Positions 17,545 through 27,519 are shown, counted from the first letter of the stretch. The stretch: DNA of 64,000 nucleotides from an uncultured Bacteroidales bacterium (GCA_949297285.1 CASFRL010000107.1:29048-93047), one strand, 5' to 3'. A program made the numbers and translations. The notes: generated by a model not told the origin, from the sequence alone.

Positions 17545-20500
17545 ATGAAGTTAGATAGATTTATAAACCGCCCTGTGCTTTCGACGGTTATTTCCATTTT
17601 GATAGTCATTTTGGGAATATTAGGGTTGGTATCCTTACCTATTACACAATATCCGGATATTGCGCCTCCTACTGTTCGTGTATCGGCAACCTATACCGGA
17701 GCCAATGCTCAGACCGTACTAAACAGTGTAATTGCACCGTTGGAAGAGCAAATAAATGGTGTAGAAAACATGATGTATATGACTTCGACGGCCTCTAATA
17801 ACGGAGAAGCCAGTATCGAAGTTTATTTCAAACAAGGGACAGATCCGGATATGGCTGCGGTAAACGTACAAAACCGTGTTACTAAAGCGCAAGGATTTTT
17901 GCCATCTGAGGTTACCCAAATTGGTGTAACAACACAGAAACGGCAGACCAGTATGTTGATGGGTTTTGCCATTTACAGTGAAGATGACAGCTATGACATA
18001 AAGTTCCTTGAGAACTATGCCAATATCAACATCATTCCTGAAATCAAGCGAATACCCGGTGTCGGAGACGCAATGGTTATGGGTGCCGACTACTCTATGC
18101 GTATTTGGCTAAAACCAGATATTATGGCTCAATATAAATTGATGCCGACCGATGTCTCAGCGGCTTTGGCAGAACAAAATATTGAAGCGGCTCCCGGTCA
18201 ATTCGGAGAAAACGGAAATCAATCGTTCCAATATATCATGCGGTATAAAGGACGTCTACAAACCGAAGAAGAATTTGGCGACATTGTTATAAAGGCAACA
18301 GAAAACGGAGAAATTTTACGGTTGAAAGATATTGCAACCATAGAACTCGGCCGACTCACTTACGGGTTTAATAACCGTGTCAACGGACATAATGGTGTAA
18401 CTTCTATGATCTTCCAGACTGCCGGATCAAATGCGACACAGATCATTAAAGACATAGAAGCCTACCTTGCCCAAGCCGAGAAACAATTCCCGACAGGGAT
18501 AAAGACCGAGATCTTGTTGAATACCAATGACTTCCTTTTTGCTTCTATCGAAGAGGTTGTCAAGACTTTAATCGAAGCCTTTATTCTGGTGTTCTTTGTT
18601 GTATATGTATTCTTGCAAGATTTCCGTTCTACTTTAATTCCGGCAATTGCCATTCCGGTGGCGCTTATCGGAACATTCTTCGCATTGTACCTGATCGGAT
18701 TCAGCTTGAACCTGTTGACTTTATGTGCTTTGGTACTTGCTATTGCGATAGTCGTCGATGATGCGATAGTCGTCGTCGAGGGCGTCCATGCGAAACTTGA
18801 CCAGGGATATAAATCGTCCCGCAAGGCATCCATCGACGCCATGAGTGAATTAGGCGGAGCTATCGTTTCTATTACATTGGTGATGATGTCGGTATTTATA
18901 CCGGTAAGTTTTATGGGAGGTACGTCGGGTACTTTCTACCGCCAATTCGGATTGACCATGGCGATCGCTATTGGTTTCTCTGCAATCAACGCTTTGACCC
19001 TTAGCCCGGCATTGTGTGCCTTGTTCTTAAAACCGCACCAAAAAGAAGGTGAAAAGAAAATGTCCTTGATCGATCGTTTCCATACATCTTTCAACACGGC
19101 ATACGATATTGTATTGAAAAAATATAAACACAACACATCTTTCTTTATAAAACACAAATGGTTGTCTTTAGGAACCGTTGTTGTAAGTGTTGTTATTCTG
19201 GTCTTCTTGATGAGATCGACTCCAACCGGACTCGTACCGAACGAGGATACAGGAACAATTTTTGCCATGGTATCCATGCCTCCCGGCACATCAATGGAAC
19301 GGACCGATGCCATGATGCAGAAAGTTGACAGTATAATTGCCGCAATTCCGGCTGTAAAAGGACGTACCCAAATTACCGGATATAACTTCGTTGCCGGACA
19401 AGGGAACTCTTATGGTTCGATTATCGTCAAATTAAAAGATTGGAAAGAACGTAGTGCAGAAGAAAGCTCAGATAACATTATCAAGATGTTATACGGGAAA
19501 ACAGCACAAGCGTTCAATGAAGGACAACTTCTCTTTTTTGCACCGCCTATGATTCCGGGATACGGGGTAAGTAGTGGTTTTGAGTTTAATTTGCAAGACA
19601 AAACCGGAGGTGACTTGAATGAATTTTACAAGATCGCACAGAACTTCCTCGCAAAATTAAATGCACGTCCTGAAATCGCTGCGGCCCAAACATCATTCAG
19701 CCCGGTATTCCCTCAATACATGATCGATATCGATGCTGCCAAGTGTAAACAAGCCGGTATCAGCCCGAAAGATATTCTCACAACATTGCAAGGATATTAT
19801 GGAGGTTTGTATTCTTCGAATTTCAACCGGTTCGGGAAACTATACCGTGTTATGATACAAGCCGATCCTCAAAGTCGTATCAGCCCTGAAACATTAAACA
19901 ATATAAAGATACGTAACGGCAATGAAATGGCGCCTATCACCCAATTTGTATCGTTGAAGAAGATCTACGGACCTGACAACATTACCCGTTTCAACATGTA
20001 CACATCCATGAAAGTAAACGGATCTCCGGCAACAGGAATTAGTTCGGGTGAAGCCATTAGAGCCATAGAAGAAGTTGCAGCAGAGACCTTACCGGTCGGA
20101 TACGGATATGAATTCTCCGGTATAACAAGGGAAGAGCAAAGTACAGGAGCAAACACGACCGTAATCATCTTTATTCTGTGTCTTGTCTTTGTATATTTGT
20201 TATTAAGTGCTCAATATGAAAGTTACATTCTTCCATTGTCTGTAATACTTTCCATACCTTTCGGATTGGCAGGAAGTTTTATTTTCGCACAGATAATGGA
20301 TGTTGAAAACAACATTTACTTGCAAATATCCTTGATTATGTTGGTAGGATTGTTGGCGAAAAATGCGATCCTTATCGTAGAGTTCGCTCTCGACCGAAGA
20401 AAGACCGGTATGAGCATCGTCGATGCAGCCATACAAGGAGCTGCAGCTCGTTTACGTCCTATTCTTATGACTTCGTTGGCAATGGTTATCGGACTTCTGC

Positions 20501-20715
20501 CTATGATGTTTGCCCACGGTGTAGGAGCTAACGGAAACAGCACATTGGGAACCGGTGCCGTAGGAGGAATGTTTATCGGTATGATTTGCCAAATCTTCAT
20601 CGTACCTGCCCTTTTCGTTGTATTTGAAATCATACAAGAGAAATTCAAACCGATCGAATGGCATGACACAGACAACCGTGAAATCGAGGCGGAAATCGAA
20701 CAATATACCAAATAA
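17545..20715 (+). CDS. RND multidrug efflux permease (HAE1 family, AcrB-like)
   Basis: 1056 residues, normal for the family. Proton-driven trimeric pump of the inner membrane. Seen: N-terminal FINRPVLSTVISILIVILGI helix, porter domain, TM4 motif with the proton-relay acidic pair (AIVVDDAIVVVEGV near residues 405-418), the second half repeat with LVGLLAKNAILIVEFA near 930-945, and twelve predicted helices in all. Likely substrates are hydrophobic compounds such as bile acids or antibiotics; the exact range cannot be read. The channel gene starts 26 nt downstream of the stop. Confidence 0.96.
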   Translation: MKLDRFINRPVLSTVISILIVILGILGLVSLPITQYPDIAPPTVRVSATYTGANAQTVLNSVIAPLEEQINGVENMMYMTSTASNNGEASIEVYFKQGTDPDMAAVNVQNRVTKAQGFLPSEVTQIGVTTQKRQTSMLMGFAIYSEDDSYDIKFLENYANINIIPEIKRIPGVGDAMVMGADYSMRIWLKPDIMAQYKLMPTDVSAALAEQNIEAAPGQFGENGNQSFQYIMRYKGRLQTEEEFGDIVIKATENGEILRLKDIATIELGRLTYGFNNRVNGHNGVTSMIFQTAGSNATQIIKDIEAYLAQAEKQFPTGIKTEILLNTNDFLFASIEEVVKTLIEAFILVFFVVYVFLQDFRSTLIPAIAIPVALIGTFFALYLIGFSLNLLTLCALVLAIAIVVDDAIVVVEGVHAKLDQGYKSSRKASIDAMSELGGAIVSITLVMMSVFIPVSFMGGTSGTFYRQFGLTMAIAIGFSAINALTLSPALCALFLKPHQKEGEKKMSLIDRFHTSFNTAYDIVLKKYKHNTSFFIKHKWLSLGTVVVSVVILVFLMRSTPTGLVPNEDTGTIFAMVSMPPGTSMERTDAMMQKVDSIIAAIPAVKGRTQITGYNFVAGQGNSYGSIIVKLKDWKERSAEESSDNIIKMLYGKTAQAFNEGQLLFFAPPMIPGYGVSSGFEFNLQDKTGGDLNEFYKIAQNFLAKLNARPEIAAAQTSFSPVFPQYMIDIDAAKCKQAGISPKDILTTLQGYYGGLYSSNFNRFGKLYRVMIQADPQSRISPETLNNIKIRNGNEMAPITQFVSLKKIYGPDNITRFNMYTSMKVNGSPATGISSGEAIRAIEEVAAETLPVGYGYEFSGITREEQSTGANTTVIIFILCLVFVYLLLSAQYESYILPLSVILSIPFGLAGSFIFAQIMDVENNIYLQISLIMLVGLLAKNAILIVEFALDRRKTGMSIVDAAIQGAAARLRPILMTSLAMVIGLLPMMFAHGVGANGNSTLGTGAVGGMFIGMICQIFIVPALFVVFEIIQEKFKPIEWHDTDNREIEAEIEQYTK

Positions 20716-20741
20716 TGGTTTTCAATATTAAAGACAGAAAA

Positions 20742-22130
20742 ATGAAGAAACAAATAATTTTATATACTATATGTTTGACAGCTATGATGAGTAGCTGTCA
20801 CATATATAAGGCTTATGATCGCCCCGAAATAAATACTCAAGGGTTGTATCGCGATCCGATATCGGATCAAGACACCCTTATGTCGGACACGACCAATATG
20901 GGGAATCTGCCTTGGGAACAGGTTTTCACCGATCCACAATTACAAGCTCTGATTCGATTAGGATTGGAACAGAACTCCGATCTGCAAACTGCTATACAAA
21001 ATGTAAAAGCAGCCGAAGCCGGACTTTTATCGGCTCGATTGGCTTATGCTCCGTCTCTTGCACTTGCGCCACAAGGAGGTGTAAATCATGTAGAAGGGTC
21101 AAAAAGCAGTTGGACTTATACGCTTCCGGTATCGGCCAGTTGGGAAATCGATCTATTCGGTAACCTTTTGAACTCAAAACGGGGTGCAAAAGTCGCTCTA
21201 TTGCAAAGTCAGGCCTACAAGCAAGCTGTGCAAACACAAGTGATTTCAACAATCGCCAATTGTTATTATACCCTGCTCATGCTGGATAAACAATTGGCAA
21301 TAACGGAAGAGACTTCTGTCCTCTGGGACAAAAGTGTCGAAACCATGCGTTCGATGAAAGAAGCCGGTATGGTAAATGAAGCGGCTATCGTACAGAGCGA
21401 AGCCAGCAGCTACATGATCAAGGCATCAATACCAGACTTGAAACAACAAATCCGGGAAACAGAGAACTCTCTTTCTCTGGTACTTAAAGAGGCTCCTCAA
21501 AAAATTGAGAGAGGAACTTTAGACGGACAAAAACTTCCGGAAGTGCTTAATTCGGGTATCCCCGTTCAACTTTTATCGAACCGACCTGACGTAAAAGCCG
21601 CAGAAATGTCCTTGGCTGCAGCCTATTACAGCACAAATCAAGCACGATCGGCTTTTTACCCGCAAATATCAATAACCGGGACACTGGGCTGGACAAACAG
21701 CATTACCGGAATGCCTATTCTTGATGTTCCTAAAATGATCATGTCTGCTCTCGGGACGTTGACCCAACCCTTATTTTATCGGGGAGCTAACTTGGCAAAA
21801 CTTAAGACGGCCAAGGCTCAACAAGAGATCGCTGCAATCAATTTCCAACAGACGATTTTAAATGCCGGAAGTGAAGTCAGCAATGCTCTTTATCAATACC
21901 AAGCAGCCAACGAAAAGACAATCCAGCGCGAAAAACAGATAAATTCTTTAGAAAAATCTGTTGAATATACACAGCAATTGCTAACTTTAGGGACCTCTAC
22001 TTATTTGGAAGTTCTTACAGCCCAGCAATCATTGCTCAGTGCTCAACTATCCGGAATATCGGATGAATTTCAGAGAATACAGGCTGTCATAAACTTATAC
22101 CACGCATTAGGTGGAGGACGAACAGAGTAA
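20742..22130 (+). CDS. RND efflux outer-membrane channel lipoprotein (TolC/OprM/NodT type)
   Basis: 462 residues from the ATG at 20742. This start gives a lipoprotein signal with Cys19 in AMMSSC; a start at 20715 would place nine residues ahead of it. Two repeated outer-membrane efflux (OEP) domains are seen, including GLEQNSDLQTAIQNVKAAEAG and VQLLSNRPDVKAAEMSLAAA, the latter typical of the NodT/CusC group. It forms the outer-membrane tunnel for the adaptor and permease encoded directly upstream. Confidence 0.93.
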   Translation: MKKQIILYTICLTAMMSSCHIYKAYDRPEINTQGLYRDPISDQDTLMSDTTNMGNLPWEQVFTDPQLQALIRLGLEQNSDLQTAIQNVKAAEAGLLSARLAYAPSLALAPQGGVNHVEGSKSSWTYTLPVSASWEIDLFGNLLNSKRGAKVALLQSQAYKQAVQTQVISTIANCYYTLLMLDKQLAITEETSVLWDKSVETMRSMKEAGMVNEAAIVQSEASSYMIKASIPDLKQQIRETENSLSLVLKEAPQKIERGTLDGQKLPEVLNSGIPVQLLSNRPDVKAAEMSLAAAYYSTNQARSAFYPQISITGTLGWTNSITGMPILDVPKMIMSALGTLTQPLFYRGANLAKLKTAKAQQEIAAINFQQTILNAGSEVSNALYQYQAANEKTIQREKQINSLEKSVEYTQQLLTLGTSTYLEVLTAQQSLLSAQLSGISDEFQRIQAVINLYHALGGGRTE

Positions 22131-22152
22131 ATTAACCTTAAAATCCATGTAT

Positions 22153-22932
22153 ATGATTAGTCCTTTAGCTTATATCGATTCAAACGCAAAAATCGGGGAA
22201 AATGTCACTATTCACCCGTTTGCCTATATCGATAAAAATGTAGAAATAGGTGACAATTGTACGATTATGCCTTATGCCAGCATTCTGAATGGGACTCGCA
22301 TGGGCAGCAACAATATTGTATATCAATCGGCCATTATCGGTGCAACACCGCAAGATTTCAAATTTAAGGGTGACGACACTCTTTTAATCATCGGCGACAA
22401 CAATACCATTCGAGAAAAAGTAATTATCAACCGTGCTACCAACAAAGGAGATAGCACAGTTATCGGAAATGGGAACTTTCTGCTCGAAGGTGTGCATGTT
22501 GCACATGATACCCATATCGGAAACAATTGTATCTTAGGAAACGGTACTAAAACCGCCGGGAACTGCAAACTCGACGACAATTCGATTTTGGGAAGCGGTG
22601 TTATTCTAAAACATGGTTGCCATGTGGGGAGTTGGGCTCTTTTGCGAGACGGATGCCGTGCCAATAAAGATGTTCCGCCCTTTATCGTAGCAGCACACAA
22701 TCCGATCACGTATTATGGCATCAATGCAATATTGATGACTAAAACCGGAGGATTTAAGGATGATATCGTAGACGATATCGCCAAAGCATATCGCCAAATT
22801 TATCAGTGTGGAACGAGCCTTGAAAATGCTCTTATGAGAATCAAGGAACTGATACCGGAAAGTCCTGAAATAAAATATTTGATTCATTTTGTAGAAAACT
22901 CCGATAAAGGAATCATCGGTATTACAATTTGA
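22153..22932 (+). CDS. lpxA: LpxA-like acyl-ACP--UDP-N-acetylglucosamine O-acyltransferase
   Basis: 259 residues from the ATG at 22153, which aligns with the usual LpxA start (MISPLAYID). An ATG at 22147 is possible. The left-handed beta-helix hexapeptide repeats are plain, followed by a C-terminal helical domain. The LpxA-specific segment IGATPQDFKFKGDD and IREKVIINRAT is present, and the active-site histidine is kept in HVAHD. LpxA starts lipid A synthesis by acylating UDP-GlcNAc. The gene lies 22 nt after an efflux operon rather than beside lpxC/fabZ, so it may be a paralogue with another sugar-nucleotide substrate. Confidence 0.7.
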   Translation: MISPLAYIDSNAKIGENVTIHPFAYIDKNVEIGDNCTIMPYASILNGTRMGSNNIVYQSAIIGATPQDFKFKGDDTLLIIGDNNTIREKVIINRATNKGDSTVIGNGNFLLEGVHVAHDTHIGNNCILGNGTKTAGNCKLDDNSILGSGVILKHGCHVGSWALLRDGCRANKDVPPFIVAAHNPITYYGINAILMTKTGGFKDDIVDDIAKAYRQIYQCGTSLENALMRIKELIPESPEIKYLIHFVENSDKGIIGITI

Positions 22933-22953
22933 CCGAAAGAATACAAGGAGACA

Positions 22954-22997
22954 AAAAACGGGAAGCCTTTTTCAAGGTTTCCCGTTTTTGTTTTTAT
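22954..22997 (+). terminator. Terminator of the efflux operon
   Basis: A stem of about 13-14 bp (AAAAACGGGAAGCC paired with GGTTTCCCGTTTTT, one G-U) with a 7-nt loop and a T-rich tail. Confidence 0.85.
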
Positions 22998-23116
22998 TTA
23001 TAAAAAGAATTCTTTTAAGCGATTTATCTATAAAAAAACGAGCTACATCTATTTCGGTTGTAAAAAAGGCCGAATATAAATATTTTTACATGCAAAATTA
23101 AAAACATGACATATAA

Positions 23117-23635
23117 ATGAAAAGTAAAATTTTATTCGCTTTATTGGGGCTGCTTTGTTGCACTATCGTATCTGATGCAACAGCTCAACCGTTAGAAAAA
23201 AAAGGGCCACAAAAACATTTATCTCCGGAGCTAATCGCCCGTAGGAAAACCGAACAGATGGATAAACTTTTACAACTAACGGAAAAACAGTTCAAGAAAA
23301 TATTCAAACTAAATCTGAAAGAGGCCAAGTCGATCGAAGCCCAACGAAAAGGGCGTCATGAGGGTATGCCTCCCATGCCGGGTATGGGACCTAAACATTT
23401 ATCGGACCGACCCCCTATGCGAGGAGAAGGACGGCCACCTATGGACGACCATTTTAGAGGAAGGGGTGATATGAACAGGCCACATCCGGAAGCGCCGAAA
23501 GATCCTGAAACATTGAAAAAAGAAGCGCAAAAGAGAGAGAAAAAACTCAAAAAGATACTGACTAAGGATCAGTATAATATATGGATAGAACACCAAAAAA
23601 AAGGACCAATGCCCAAACCTGAAAAAGAGTTATAA
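23117..23635 (+). CDS. Small periplasmic Spy/CpxP-like protein with Met/His/Pro-rich centre
   Basis: 172 residues with a Sec signal peptide (residues 1-23, ending ATA). The mature protein has an LTEKQ motif like the LTxxQ repeats of Spy/CpxP periplasmic chaperones (about residues 54-58), helical basic segments, and a middle region rich in Met, His, Gly and Pro (75-120). Such regions can bind copper or zinc, but that is inference. It ends in Lys-rich helices. A strong terminator follows. Confidence 0.6.
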   Translation: MKSKILFALLGLLCCTIVSDATAQPLEKKGPQKHLSPELIARRKTEQMDKLLQLTEKQFKKIFKLNLKEAKSIEAQRKGRHEGMPPMPGMGPKHLSDRPPMRGEGRPPMDDHFRGRGDMNRPHPEAPKDPETLKKEAQKREKKLKKILTKDQYNIWIEHQKKGPMPKPEKEL

Positions 23636-23643
23636 AAGAAAAA

Positions 23644-23700
23644 ATTGCGGCAAGGTTAGTATTTACAATTACTGAATCTTGCCGCAATCTTATTTTCATG
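23644..23700. terminator. Bidirectional terminator between convergent genes
   Basis: Perfect 11-bp stem ATTGCGGCAAG/CTTGCCGCAAT (23644-23654 with 23678-23688) with a further inner stem, flanked by A and T runs. It serves both the Spy-like gene and the convergent C_GCAxxG_C_C gene. Confidence 0.85.
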
Positions 23701-23709
23701 CATTATCGT

Positions 23710-24174
23710 TTATTCCTTGCTATTCAATCTTTCTCCGACAAGTCGGGCGGCAGTAGCAACGTAGTCGGCACATGGACGCCTTTTATAATAGGCCTCTGTC
23801 CTATCCGAAGGTTCCGGAGCATCCTGCTTATGATCAAGCCCCAATAACTCCCGACACACAATAGAACCGTTTTTTGCACGAAACTCGGCAGCCAGTTCTT
23901 GAACCGCTGCATAATTACGGGTCTTTGCCGCTTTATCTTCCGGATTATTGGACGGATACTTGAAGCCGATGATGATAAATGATGCCGAAACAGCACCGCA
24001 AACTTCCCGTAAACGTCCCATACCGCCTCCTAAAGGAGCCGACAATGTAGCGGCTAAAGTATCTTCTATTCCCAAAATATCATTATATGCAAGGAAAACC
24101 GATTGTGAGCAGTTATAGCCTTTTTTAAAAAGGGCAACCGCTTTTTGTACTCTCTCTTCTATATCTATATTCAT
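23710..24174 (-). CDS. C_GCAxxG_C_C family (putative redox) protein
   Basis: 154 residues. It matches the C_GCAxxG_C_C family by its cysteine pattern: GYNCSQSV near residue 21, a glycine-rich APLGGGMGRLREVCGAVSAS segment near 46-65, then CREL and CADYV cysteines near 108 and 135. The family is common in anaerobes and is thought to be redox or metal related; no reaction is established. It follows ung after 4 nt, so the two are probably cotranscribed. Confidence 0.82.
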   Translation of the reverse strand: MNIDIEERVQKAVALFKKGYNCSQSVFLAYNDILGIEDTLAATLSAPLGGGMGRLREVCGAVSASFIIIGFKYPSNNPEDKAAKTRNYAAVQELAAEFRAKNGSIVCRELLGLDHKQDAPEPSDRTEAYYKRRPCADYVATAARLVGERLNSKE

Positions 24175-24178
24175 TTTT

Positions 24179-24847
24179 TTACCATTGAATAGGTTCTATA
24201 CCATGTTCTCTTAAATATGCATTCGCTTTACTGAAATGTCCATTGCCGAAAAATCCCCTATGTGCCGATAAGGGTGAAGGATGCGGAGATTTCAAAACCA
24301 GATGTTTCGACGGGTCTATAAAATCGCCTTTACGTTGGGCATACGAGCCCCATAAAATAAATACTAAATGCTCTCGTTCTTCGGCCAACCGATGGATAAC
24401 GGCATCGGTAAACTGTTCCCAACCTTTGTTTTGATGAGATCCGGCCTGGTGCGCCCGTACGGTCAATGTGGCGTTCAAAAGCAAAACCCCTTGATCGGCC
24501 CATCGGGTCAAGTCTCCATTTTTCGGCATCGGAATACCAAGATCGGACTCTATTTCCTTGAATATGTTAAGTAGTGATGGAGGGAACGGCACACCTTCAT
24601 TTACCGAGAAACAGAGGCCATGCGCCTGATGAGGTTCGTGATAAGGATCTTGCCCCAAAATAACGACTTTTACCTGATCAAAAGGGCATATATCAAAAGC
24701 TCTGAACATCTGGTTCCCAGGAGGATATACAGTGAATGTACGGTATTCTTGGCGCACGAAATCGGTAAGTTTTTCAAAATACGGTTTATCAAATTCACTT
24801 TGTAATCGCTCTTTCCAACTCTTCTCTATACGAACATCCATAAGCAT
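24179..24847 (-). CDS. ung: Uracil-DNA glycosylase, family 1
   Basis: 222 residues. It excises uracil from DNA in base-excision repair. Seen: water-activating Asp67 in [13 protein letters not shown], uracil-binding Asn in LLLNATLTV, and the leucine-loop motif [13 protein letters not shown] near residues 187-199. Met3 is an alternative start. It is first of a two-gene unit with the C_GCAxxG_C_C gene, and divergent from tRNA-Arg 65 nt away. Confidence 0.97.
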   Translation of the reverse strand: MLMDVRIEKSWKERLQSEFDKPYFEKLTDFVRQEYRTFTVYPPGNQMFRAFDICPFDQVKVVILGQDPYHEPHQAHGLCFSVNEGVPFPPSLLNIFKEIESDLGIPMPKNGDLTRWADQGVLLLNATLTVRAHQAGSHQNKGWEQFTDAVIHRLAEEREHLVFILWGSYAQRKGDFIDPSKHLVLKSPHPSPLSAHRGFFGNGHFSKANAYLREHGIEPIQW

Positions 24848-24871
24848 TAAAAAAACTTTTCGTAAAAACTT

Positions 24872-24902
24872 TTTGCAAAGCTATAAATATTTCTTACTTT
24901 TG
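24872..24902 (+). promoter_or_regulatory. Promoter of tRNA-Arg
   Basis: TTTG at 24872-24875, exactly 19 nt, then TACTTTTG at 24895-24902. The expected start is within a few nt of the tRNA 5' end. The tRNA-Lys promoter in this window has the same two boxes and spacing. Confidence 0.75.
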
Positions 24903-24912
24903 CCACGCATTT

Positions 24913-24985
24913 GGCCCCGTAGTTTAGTGAATAGAACGTCAGATTCCGGTTCTGAAGGTCACAGGTTTGAGTCCTGTCGGGGTCA
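24913..24985 (+). tRNA. tRNA-Arg(CCG)
   Basis: Full cloverleaf. Acceptor GGCCCCG/CGGGGTC (one G-U), D-stem GTTT/GAAC, anticodon stem TCAGA/TCTGA with loop TTCCGGT (anticodon CCG, reads CGG), T-stem ACAGG/CCTGT with TTTGAGT loop, and discriminator A. The CCA end is not encoded (CTT follows). A run of ten T residues directly after acts as the terminator. Confidence 0.95.
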
Positions 24986-25125
24986 CTTTTTTTTTTAGCT
25001 TCCCCCCTTATTAAAATCAGCATAGTTTTTTATCATCGATTCTGTTTTCCCCTTGTTCTTGTGACTAAACAGAAAATTTTTCCGTTATCCACAACAGACG
25101 TTTCTAAACAGTCGGATATTCAATA

Positions 25126-26106
25126 TTATTTTCCGCTTAAAATCATATCCATAACTCTGGCAGTACGGGCTCCGCTCTCGTCTGTCGAAGGAGAAGCCCC
25201 TACTCCTCTCAATTCATCGACAATCGTCTGAATCAAAGGCTGCTCGATATGTTCAGGAGGAGCACATTCGAAAAGCCGGGTACCTGAACCTGTTTCTACC
25301 CGTATCGGTGCAAAAGCAAATATGCTAAAAACGATTTTTCCTTCTGTTCCGATTATTTCTACGGTATCCTGCTCCTTATCGGGTGCGACGACAAAACTCC
25401 ACTGCCCAGAGCCCAATACTCCCGATTTGAAACGGAATGAAGCGACAAGAGTATCTTTTGCCTCATAAAAACCGGCACGATTCGAAGAAAAACCGCTTGC
25501 ATCTTCTATCTCGCCCAAGAGAAAATCCAAAATATCTAACGTGTGAGGCGCCAAATCATAGAAATAGCCCTCTCCGGCAATACGACGATCTACCCGCCAT
25601 GAATGTTTATCGGGAACGAGATCTGTATCCAAAGGCGCTTTATAATGTGTGACGGCAACCAAAAGAAGTTTTCCGATAACCTGCTGCTCAAGTAACGATT
25701 TGATTTGAAGGAAATAGGGCAATGCCCGCCGATAGAAAGCCGGAAAAAGTTTTTGTCCGGTCGCCCGAGAAACGGCGATCATCTCCAAACATTCCTTATA
25801 ATTCATTGCCATCGGTTTTTCTACATATACCGACTTACCTGCACGCATTGCTCTTATCGCATACTCTTTATGTGTACTCGGAGGAGTGGCGACATAAACG
25901 GCATCGATATTCGGATCGGCGATAATATCTTCGGCGTTTGTCGTGTATCGCGGCACATGATGCCTTCGGGCAAAATCCTTTACCTTTTCCTCATCTCGTC
26001 TCATCACGACATCCAATGCCGAATGTTCTATTTTGTAAAAGGCCGGTCCGCTTTTCTTTTCACAGACATCGCCACAACCTATAATTCCCCAACGAATCAT
26101 ATCCAT
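25126..26106 (-). CDS. Cytoplasmic Gfo/Idh/MocA family oxidoreductase
   Basis: 326 residues without a signal peptide. NAD(P)-binding Rossmann motif at the N-terminus (RWGIIGCGDVCEKKSG), the family Lys in VEKPMAMNYKECLEM near residue 96, then the C-terminal substrate domain. Probably a sugar or inositol dehydrogenase; the substrate cannot be assigned. Its start is 12 nt after the end of the C1 peptidase gene on the same strand, so both may form one transcript. Confidence 0.88.
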   Translation of the reverse strand: MDMIRWGIIGCGDVCEKKSGPAFYKIEHSALDVVMRRDEEKVKDFARRHHVPRYTTNAEDIIADPNIDAVYVATPPSTHKEYAIRAMRAGKSVYVEKPMAMNYKECLEMIAVSRATGQKLFPAFYRRALPYFLQIKSLLEQQVIGKLLLVAVTHYKAPLDTDLVPDKHSWRVDRRIAGEGYFYDLAPHTLDILDFLLGEIEDASGFSSNRAGFYEAKDTLVASFRFKSGVLGSGQWSFVVAPDKEQDTVEIIGTEGKIVFSIFAFAPIRVETGSGTRLFECAPPEHIEQPLIQTIVDELRGVGASPSTDESGARTARVMDMILSGK

Positions 26107-26118
26107 ATCATACTGTTT

Positions 26119-27519
26119 TTATTCTTCCGGAGCAAACATCGGATCCCAAGCCGGTAAACGTACCGGTGTCTGATTTAATATTTCCAATATCTTTTCGGGA
26201 ACGTATTTCTTTTCCAATACCAAACGAAACATATACTCATCGAACCAACGATCGGTCATAATCAAGTGTCCTTTATATCCATTGGTAGCGCCCCAACTAT
26301 TCTCTAACAACCATTTTTTCGGATTGCCCGAATCATCGAGATCGACAGCGACCAAAGTCATGGCATGGGATGATCCGCTGGCAAAAGATTGTATGCGTTG
26401 TTTTTTATTCATACCGAAAGTCGTTCCCATCAATGACTCATAGTCATAATTATCCAAATCTAAAGTCCCCTTATCTCGATTCAGAAATTTAATTACATCA
26501 CAAGAAAAATACATCGCGGTACTATCTTTTATCGATGCTATTGCCATTGCCTTTATCTCTTCGACCGGCAGATTTATATATTTCCAATTATAGCCGTCAT
26601 ACATGTGACGGTCATAGTCGATCTCATACAATTTATAATATTCCCGTGTAGGATCATTCATTAACATAACGTATCCGTTTGTCAAATCTTTTCCGACATA
26701 CTCGTCATAGAACGATTTTGGAGTATATTGTTTAGTCTCTACCGGATTTCCGTCGGCATCACGCCTTGTCCAAGTAAATTGAGTCGGAGGCTCTCCCAAA
26801 TTCAACGCCAACATCCGGTATATGGTTCCCAACATTTCGGTCTTTTTCTTTTGTATTTCCTTATTATCGGCCTGAACGGGTAATTCCCGAAGTTGCAAAC
26901 CAAACTCCCGCAACTTGAGTTTCAACAAGGATGCCATTTGCGAAGTATTATTACTGGAAAAGGTTTCGTTCATAACTTCTTTCGGCACGACACCATATTT
27001 TCCGATAATATCAGATATTCCGGTAAATTGACCGCCATCGCTCAAAGGATTCTTAAACAACCATTCGACCATTTGGTCGGTCATAGGTTTTTGTCGAGTG
27101 TCGATAACTCCTTGAAGGAATAAATTGGCTTTCTCCAGTTGGTCATAAAAAAAGTTATAATTTACCGAGAACTCAAATTCCGATAGCTTATATTTATCGA
27201 TTATTTTTGCCCGAAACACATTTAATCCGGTAAACAGCCAACAACGCCCCGATGATTTCTGGTCGGTTATTCCTCGGGAATAGACCCGATCCGAAAAATA
27301 GCCGTCTATAACATCGGACTGATTTGCATTTACTGCCAGTTTCTGGATACCTCCGGCATTCAAGGCATTGCGTATAGCTTTATCCGAAGGCGTATTTTTA
27401 TAGGCTGTTTTTATTTTCTGCAACATATCATTATCGATTCCGCCCTTACCTTGAGCAAAAATGGCTCCGGTTCCTACGGAAATTATGAGCAATAAAAAAA
27501 TGTATGTTTTCCGGTTCAT
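26119..27519 (-). CDS. Exported C1 family (bleomycin hydrolase/PepC-like) cysteine peptidase
   Basis: 466 residues with a signal peptide (1-22, ending IFAQ). Papain-fold aminopeptidase C type. Catalytic Cys in KSSGRCWLFTGLN near residue 93, catalytic His in GSSHAMTLVAVDL near 387, and Asn in LLENSWG near 408. Known PepC/BLH enzymes are cytoplasmic homohexamers; exported versions are typical of Bacteroidales and probably process peptides in the periplasm. It precedes a Gfo/Idh/MocA gene by 12 nt. Confidence 0.9.
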   Translation of the reverse strand: MNRKTYIFLLLIISVGTGAIFAQGKGGIDNDMLQKIKTAYKNTPSDKAIRNALNAGGIQKLAVNANQSDVIDGYFSDRVYSRGITDQKSSGRCWLFTGLNVFRAKIIDKYKLSEFEFSVNYNFFYDQLEKANLFLQGVIDTRQKPMTDQMVEWLFKNPLSDGGQFTGISDIIGKYGVVPKEVMNETFSSNNTSQMASLLKLKLREFGLQLRELPVQADNKEIQKKKTEMLGTIYRMLALNLGEPPTQFTWTRRDADGNPVETKQYTPKSFYDEYVGKDLTNGYVMLMNDPTREYYKLYEIDYDRHMYDGYNWKYINLPVEEIKAMAIASIKDSTAMYFSCDVIKFLNRDKGTLDLDNYDYESLMGTTFGMNKKQRIQSFASGSSHAMTLVAVDLDDSGNPKKWLLENSWGATNGYKGHLIMTDRWFDEYMFRLVLEKKYVPEKILEILNQTPVRLPAWDPMFAPEE

